A stretch of 49,279 bases of DNA. Source: Methylococcaceae bacterium (GTDB lineage Bacteria > Pseudomonadota > Gammaproteobacteria > Methylococcales > Methylomonadaceae). Each line of letters starts with the position of its first letter. Within the stretch, counting starts at the first letter, position 1. A program made the translations under genes and the position numbers. The DNA is taken from the NCBI GenBank assembly GCA_007280895.1, contig QYQN01000096.1:1-49279 (forward strand), written 5' to 3'. Of the stretch, positions 45,216 to 49,279 are shown in pieces. The notes below the pieces were generated by a model. It did no database searches. It saw only the letters and a program-made list of their open reading frames with translations, and was not told the DNA's origin.

Positions 45216-45292
45216 GGCGATATAGCTCAGTTGGTTAGAGCACGGGATTCATAACCCCGGGGTCGGTGGTTCAAATCCACCTATCGCCACCA
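45216..45292 (+). tRNA. tRNA-Met (CAT), elongator type
   Basis: A 77-nt cloverleaf with CCA encoded. Acceptor arms GGCGATA (45216-45222) and TATCGCC (45282-45288) pair perfectly; the D-arm has GCTCAGTTGGTTAGAGC, and the T-arm GGTTCAAATCC. The anticodon CAT is at 45250-45252. Sequence is closer to elongator tRNA-Met than to the initiator or to tRNA-Ile2(CAU), but the latter cannot be excluded without tilS-site analysis. The last anticodon-stem pair is A31-C39, a mismatch. Confidence 0.93.
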
Positions 45293-45861
45293 TCAAAACA
45301 ATAGTTTAGTAATAATTTTCTGCTAGTAAATTTCAAAGTGTACTGGTAGAGCAATTCAAAAAATACAGCAATACTTGTCATTATTTCAGGCACTAAAAAA
45401 ATAGTTTTTAACCAGTGCATGAATATTCTAAATATCCTCAGTTAAATTATCATTAAAGTCAAAAACATCAAGTTATGTTCCTTTGATTGTATTATGTATA
45501 AAAAAATTTCTGTTTTTCATAAAAGTTCATCGCGTCCCTTTTGGCATCAGTTATCACCAAGGGTCAGTTAATGTTTTCAGCTATTTTTATCCGTATTAAC
45601 GCAATGCTTTAATCAACGACGAAACTTTTTTAACGGTTATCAACGCTGTATGGTTTTGATAGTAGGTAAAAACTCGTAATGGCTTACCTGCTTACACTCT
45701 TTCACCTTATATCTTTTTTCAATCTTCTTTGGAGCTTTTCTCAAAAGGCGATAAATAAATAAATAAATACTTACTTGCTAAGTCTGTTTAACATGCGAAG
45801 GTTTAAGTAAAATCGTGGAAATTGTATTTTTTGGCAGAGTGAAAAGCCTGCTGCGTAAGCG
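45293..45861. other. 569-bp AT-rich non-coding gap
   Basis: No supportable gene. There is a short tandem ATAA repeat (ATAAATAAATAAATAAAT, 45751-45768). No copy of the tRNA 3' end was seen that would mark an attachment site. The 3' ends of tRNA-Met and of the minus-strand protease gene converge here; no strong terminator found. Confidence 0.5.
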
Positions 45862-48270
45862 TTATTCCTCCTCTTTGTCATCTTCAGCAGCGATTTCAGC
45901 AATCTCTTTAAGCCTTGAAATAGCCTTATAATTGATACTTTGCTCAGGATATTTGCCTTCTTTATCGGGCAGGCCTGCTATTTCGCCGGTTAATAATTCT
46001 AAGGCTTCATTTACCGTTGATACTGCGTAAACAGCAAATAAATTCTTCTCTACCGCGTCAATAACTTCTTTTTTTAACATCAAATTACTGCTATTTGCTG
46101 CAGGGATAATCACTCCATGCTGACCTGTTAAGCCGCGTGCTTGGCATAGTCTGAAAAAACCTTCAATTTTTTCGTTCACACCACCAATAGCTTGTACTTC
46201 ACCGTATTGATTAATTGATCCCGTGATTGCAAGGGCTTGCTTGATTGCCACGCCTGTTAACGCTGAAATTAATGAACATAATTCGGCTAAAGACGCGCTA
46301 TCACCATCAACAAAGCTGTACGACTGCTCAATGGCGATGCTTGCAGAAATTGCCAACGGAAAGTGCTGGGCATAAAAATGCCCTAAATAACCAGTTAAAA
46401 TTAAGACACCTTTGGAATGAATGGCCTGCCCTAACTCAGCTTCGCGTTCGATATCAACAATGCCTCGGGAGCCCGGTGATACGGTGGTGGTGATGCGTGC
46501 TGGCATACCAAAACCACTCCCCCCCATTTCCAATACGGTTAAGCCGTTAATTTTGCCAATCGCCTCACCTTCAGTGTCAATAAGAATAGTGCCATCTAAC
46601 ATATCATCAAGAATAGTTTGCGATACCTTGCCATTACGGTATTCCTTTGCCGCTAAGGCTTGCTCTATATCGTCAACATCTATCTGGTCTCGCAGAGTCA
46701 ATCTTGACAATAAATCTGCCTCGTCAACACAGTCTAAAATGTCTTTTATTCGTGCTGAAAATTTATGCTGTTTTTCAGATAATCGACAGCTATGCTCAAG
46801 CAATTGTGCAATAGCTGCGTTCGTTATTGGCAGCAACTGCGCTGTTTCGGCGTGATGCTTAATAAGGTGAGCAAAATGCGTAATAGTTTGTTCGGTTAAA
46901 GTAATCGCGTGATCAAAATCAACCAGCACTTTAAATAATTCATTAAATTCTTCATCGTATTCTTCTAATAGGTAATAACTTTCAGCCGTTCCAACTAAAA
47001 TAATCTTTACTTGTAAAGGAATTATTTCAGGCTTTAAGGTCATGGTTTGAATGCTGACTTCAGAAAAAGGCGATTCAATTTCTATAGAGCCTTGTTTTAA
47101 GGCTCGCTTTAACGCGTCCCAAACATAGGGATTAGCAATTATCTTTTCAGCATCAAGAATTAAATAGCCGCCATTGGCTTTATGCAGCGAGCCTGCACAA
47201 ATACGCCGATAATTGGTGATCATTGCGCCTTGATCACTACTATATTCAATACGCCCAAAGACGTTTTGATAAAGTGGATGGGGCTCGTAAATGACCGGCG
47301 CACCTTTTTCAAGCTCATGATTAAAAAGTATATTAGGTGCGTATTGCTCCATTAAGGCAGCTTTTTTTAAGCGTGGCTCTTGCTCATCAAAAGGAAGCCC
47401 TGGCATAAAGTTATTTGCAATGGTTAGATTAAGATGCCGTTCTACTTCAGTCAGATAGGCGCTGACACTCGCAATGTCTTGATATTTTACATGTAATTCT
47501 GTAAACAATGGTGCAATGGCGTGACACACTACTGAGGCGTTTAATTGTTTAATTTGCTCGGCCATGTCTCTTCGCCACTGTGGCAGATTTAATAACTGAT
47601 CGCTTAAATAATCTTCTAATAGGCGTACTTGCTCATAAAAAGACTCGCGCTCTGCTTTAGGTAGTTGGGCGAGCAATTCGTCACTTAATGGCACATTGTC
47701 TCGGATTGGTGCATAGCTAATTACATCACTTTCTTTAAACACCGCGATGCCAGAAGCCAAGGCTTGGAGCTCAACTAAGCTGATGGCTTGATCATAAAAT
47801 TGAGTAAATTGACGCTCGATGGCATTTTTTTTCTGCTGATACACTGGGCTTTCAAACGCCACGGGGAAAATAACTAATAATGCGTCCAACAAGCTTTCAA
47901 TATCTTTATTGAACTGGTGTCCAATATTGGTAGGCAGTGCTAAGGCAAGGGGCTCACGTGGCTGATCAAAATTATCAACATACGCATACGAAGCTGGGGA
48001 TACTTGGTGTTTAGCGTGCTTGGTTAAAGTTTCGTAAACGAGTGAGATGCGTCCAAAGCCTGGATCACCCATCACAAAAATATTGTAGCCAAATGTCTTC
48101 ATGGCTATGCCAAAAGCCAATGCATGTTGGGCGCGTGTCTGACCAAGCAAACCCACGGACTCCTCTGCACAGAAGGTAAGATTGGTCAAATCGACACGAC
48201 GTCTTAGCGACGTAACGGGAAGTTTTAAAAATTCAGGCATGACAAAAATAACTCTAGCTAAGTAAAACAT
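45862..48270 (-). CDS. Lon-family ATP-dependent protease (YcbZ/LonB type)
   Basis: 802 residues. N-terminal part is an AAA-like module of the AAA_32 type with the Walker-like loop GDPGFGR near 68-74, a helical insertion and a second ATPase part (GGYLILDAEK, VKIILVGT). The C-terminal Lon protease domain has Ser658 (DGDSAS) and Lys701 (NEKIEG), spaced 43 residues as in E. coli Lon (679/722). There is no Lon N-terminal substrate domain, so it is the YcbZ/LonB-like type rather than classical Lon. A start at 48240 (MPEFLKLP) is equally likely and would trim 10 hydrophobic residues. Divergent from pncC. Confidence 0.9.
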   Translation of the reverse strand: MFYLARVIFVMPEFLKLPVTSLRRRVDLTNLTFCAEESVGLLGQTRAQHALAFGIAMKTFGYNIFVMGDPGFGRISLVYETLTKHAKHQVSPASYAYVDNFDQPREPLALALPTNIGHQFNKDIESLLDALLVIFPVAFESPVYQQKKNAIERQFTQFYDQAISLVELQALASGIAVFKESDVISYAPIRDNVPLSDELLAQLPKAERESFYEQVRLLEDYLSDQLLNLPQWRRDMAEQIKQLNASVVCHAIAPLFTELHVKYQDIASVSAYLTEVERHLNLTIANNFMPGLPFDEQEPRLKKAALMEQYAPNILFNHELEKGAPVIYEPHPLYQNVFGRIEYSSDQGAMITNYRRICAGSLHKANGGYLILDAEKIIANPYVWDALKRALKQGSIEIESPFSEVSIQTMTLKPEIIPLQVKIILVGTAESYYLLEEYDEEFNELFKVLVDFDHAITLTEQTITHFAHLIKHHAETAQLLPITNAAIAQLLEHSCRLSEKQHKFSARIKDILDCVDEADLLSRLTLRDQIDVDDIEQALAAKEYRNGKVSQTILDDMLDGTILIDTEGEAIGKINGLTVLEMGGSGFGMPARITTTVSPGSRGIVDIEREAELGQAIHSKGVLILTGYLGHFYAQHFPLAISASIAIEQSYSFVDGDSASLAELCSLISALTGVAIKQALAITGSINQYGEVQAIGGVNEKIEGFFRLCQARGLTGQHGVIIPAANSSNLMLKKEVIDAVEKNLFAVYAVSTVNEALELLTGEIAGLPDKEGKYPEQSINYKAISRLKEIAEIAAEDDKEEE

Positions 48271-48354
48271 TTAATTTTATCATCAATAGGTAGATAAAAG
48301 CAGATGTACACGCCCTAATCAATCCCCTATATCAGTTATTCCTTGCCCTCATTG

Positions 48355-48870
48355 ATGACTAAAAAACTGCACCGACTTGCCCAACACTTAGGCTCAATCT
48401 TAATTGAGCATAATGCTACGCTTGCTGTGGCTGAATCTTGCACAGGCGGCTGGATTGCCAAAATTTGCACTGAAATACCAGGTAGTTCTGCATGGTTTGA
48501 TAGAGGCTTTGTGACGTACAGTAATGTTGCAAAAATTGAGATGCTGGCGGTTAATGCTGAGACTGTGGAACACTATGGCGCAGTCAGTGCACAAACAGCG
48601 ATAGAAATGGTGCGGGGGGTATTAGCGCATAGCCATGCAGACATTGCTATTGCAGTGACGGGTATTGCTGGCCCTAGTGGCGGTAATATGCACCATCCTA
48701 TTGGCACTGTGTATATTGCTTGGCAAAAACAAGGTGAAGACGTTCAGTTAATAAAAAAACAATTTCATGGCACGAGACATCGCATTCGAGCCCAAGCCGT
48801 TAACACTGCACTAAACGAGTGCGTGGAGAATAGGCATTTGTATTTTCCACGCACACATAAGAATAATTAA
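48355..48870 (+). CDS. pncC: Nicotinamide-nucleotide amidase (CinA C-terminal type)
   Basis: About 171 residues. Deamidates NMN to nicotinate mononucleotide in the pyridine-nucleotide cycle. Motifs AESCTGGWIA (catalytic Ser), FVTYSN and VTGIAGPSGG are all present. I prefer the ATG at 48355 over an in-frame TTG at 48343. No ribosome site is obvious. The gene often precedes recA in gammaproteobacteria; here a small acidic-protein gene lies convergent after it. Confidence 0.93.
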   Translation: MTKKLHRLAQHLGSILIEHNATLAVAESCTGGWIAKICTEIPGSSAWFDRGFVTYSNVAKIEMLAVNAETVEHYGAVSAQTAIEMVRGVLAHSHADIAIAVTGIAGPSGGNMHHPIGTVYIAWQKQGEDVQLIKKQFHGTRHRIRAQAVNTALNECVENRHLYFPRTHKNN

Positions 48871-48950
48871 ACACAGTAGGCTTAACCCATTAAGCACGAC
48901 TGACTGCGTACCATTAGCTATGATGACTGGTTAAACTTGACTTGTAATCA

Positions 48951-49181
48951 TTAAAAACCAAATTCAGACTCATCGAAATCATCAAATTGCTCTCTCAGCA
49001 TCTTTTTTTCCCAATAAATTTCAATTTTTCTACGTGCGTCCTTTTTTATAGATTCCTTTTCTAAATTTTCTGGAAGTGCTGAAAACTCGCTGGTTTCAAA
49101 AAGATCGTCATCATCATCCAGCTCCGTGGCTGAAGGTGATGTATTGGTTTTATTTGCAGATTTACTCGATGTTTTACTCAT
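48951..49181 (-). CDS. Small acidic/basic protein resembling the PA3496 family
   Basis: 76 residues: a Lys/Ser/Thr-rich start, an acidic stretch (ELDDDDDLFE) and a basic helical segment (KKDARRKIEIYWEKKMLREQ) followed by an acidic end (DDFDESEFGF). The layout and the final block resemble PA3496-type small proteins named as putative envelope-integrity factors. No signal peptide or membrane segment. Assignment by pattern only. Confidence 0.5.
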   Translation of the reverse strand: MSKTSSKSANKTNTSPSATELDDDDDLFETSEFSALPENLEKESIKKDARRKIEIYWEKKMLREQFDDFDESEFGF

Positions 49182-49279
49182 TTCTACCTCAAAGAATCAG
49201 ATTGTGAACAGAACACAATCCATAAAATACTTAACACAAACATTTAAATAATTTAAATGTTCAACACAGCTTAGAAAAC

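Noticed and set aside
45293-45861. Possible integrated element downstream of tRNA-Met
   Set aside because: No integrase, and no second copy of the tRNA 3' end seen in the window.
1-49279. CRISPR array
   Set aside because: No regularly spaced direct repeats seen on reading the window; only isolated inverted repeats and one tetranucleotide run.

Overview
The window looks like a chromosome segment from an AT-rich gammaproteobacterium. The placement rests on the aroK-aroB-damX-like-hemE order, umuDC, a stand-alone second EF-G, a Trm112-family gene coupled to kdsB (so an LPS outer membrane), an iron-sulfur FNR regulator, and an RND pump with a TetR regulator. I cannot name the genus. A gammaproteobacterial methanotroph-like organism is possible but unproven.

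Layout. 1-5656: the 3' end of a BREX phage-defence locus (SNF2-type helicase cut by the left edge, PglZ, BrxA-like protein); this order matches type 3 BREX. 5725-8038: an FNR regulator, a tiny lipoprotein gene beside a perfect FNR box, inorganic pyrophosphatase and a small membrane protein. 8016-12185 (minus): shikimate genes aroK-aroB, a DamX-like ATPase/SPOR cell-division protein and hemE. 12536-14806: an orphan ATP-grasp protein (minus), then Trm112-family-kdsB. 14807-15317: a gap with three DnaA-box-like sites, followed by EF-G2 with a clear terminator. 17504-20283 (minus): a Gfo/Idh oxidoreductase translationally coupled to umuD, then umuC. 20748-27304: a TetR - outer-membrane factor - adaptor - RND pump locus. 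27725-29947 (minus): a P1B-like ATPase lacking the CPC metal motif.

30230-40337 (minus) is a compact, unusual NRPS-like biosynthetic operon. In transcription order it holds a free-standing carrier protein, a thioester reductase, a sulfotransferase, a methyltransferase, an A-MT-PCP module whose specificity residues read as serine, a TubC-docked condensation protein that has lost the catalytic histidine, a free adenylating enzyme and an unrecognised 280-residue protein. A plausible product is a small N-methylated, reductively released, sulfated acyl-serine type compound. This is inference; I recognise no described pathway with this exact set.

40933-43739 is a second unusual cluster: an SPFH/band-7 membrane protein, a membrane-anchored type-1 periplasmic-binding-like protein without ABC transporter genes, a 50-residue membrane peptide and a DUF697-like protein, with overlapping reading frames and a strong terminator. 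The rest is housekeeping: ychF, tRNA-Met, a Lon-family protease, pncC and a small acidic protein.

The best candidates for undescribed biology are the NRPS/sulfotransferase operon, the SPFH/binding-protein/DUF697 operon, the CPC-less P1B ATPase, and two or three adjacent RNA-like hairpins at 30015-30088 that resemble an IS200/IS605 right end.
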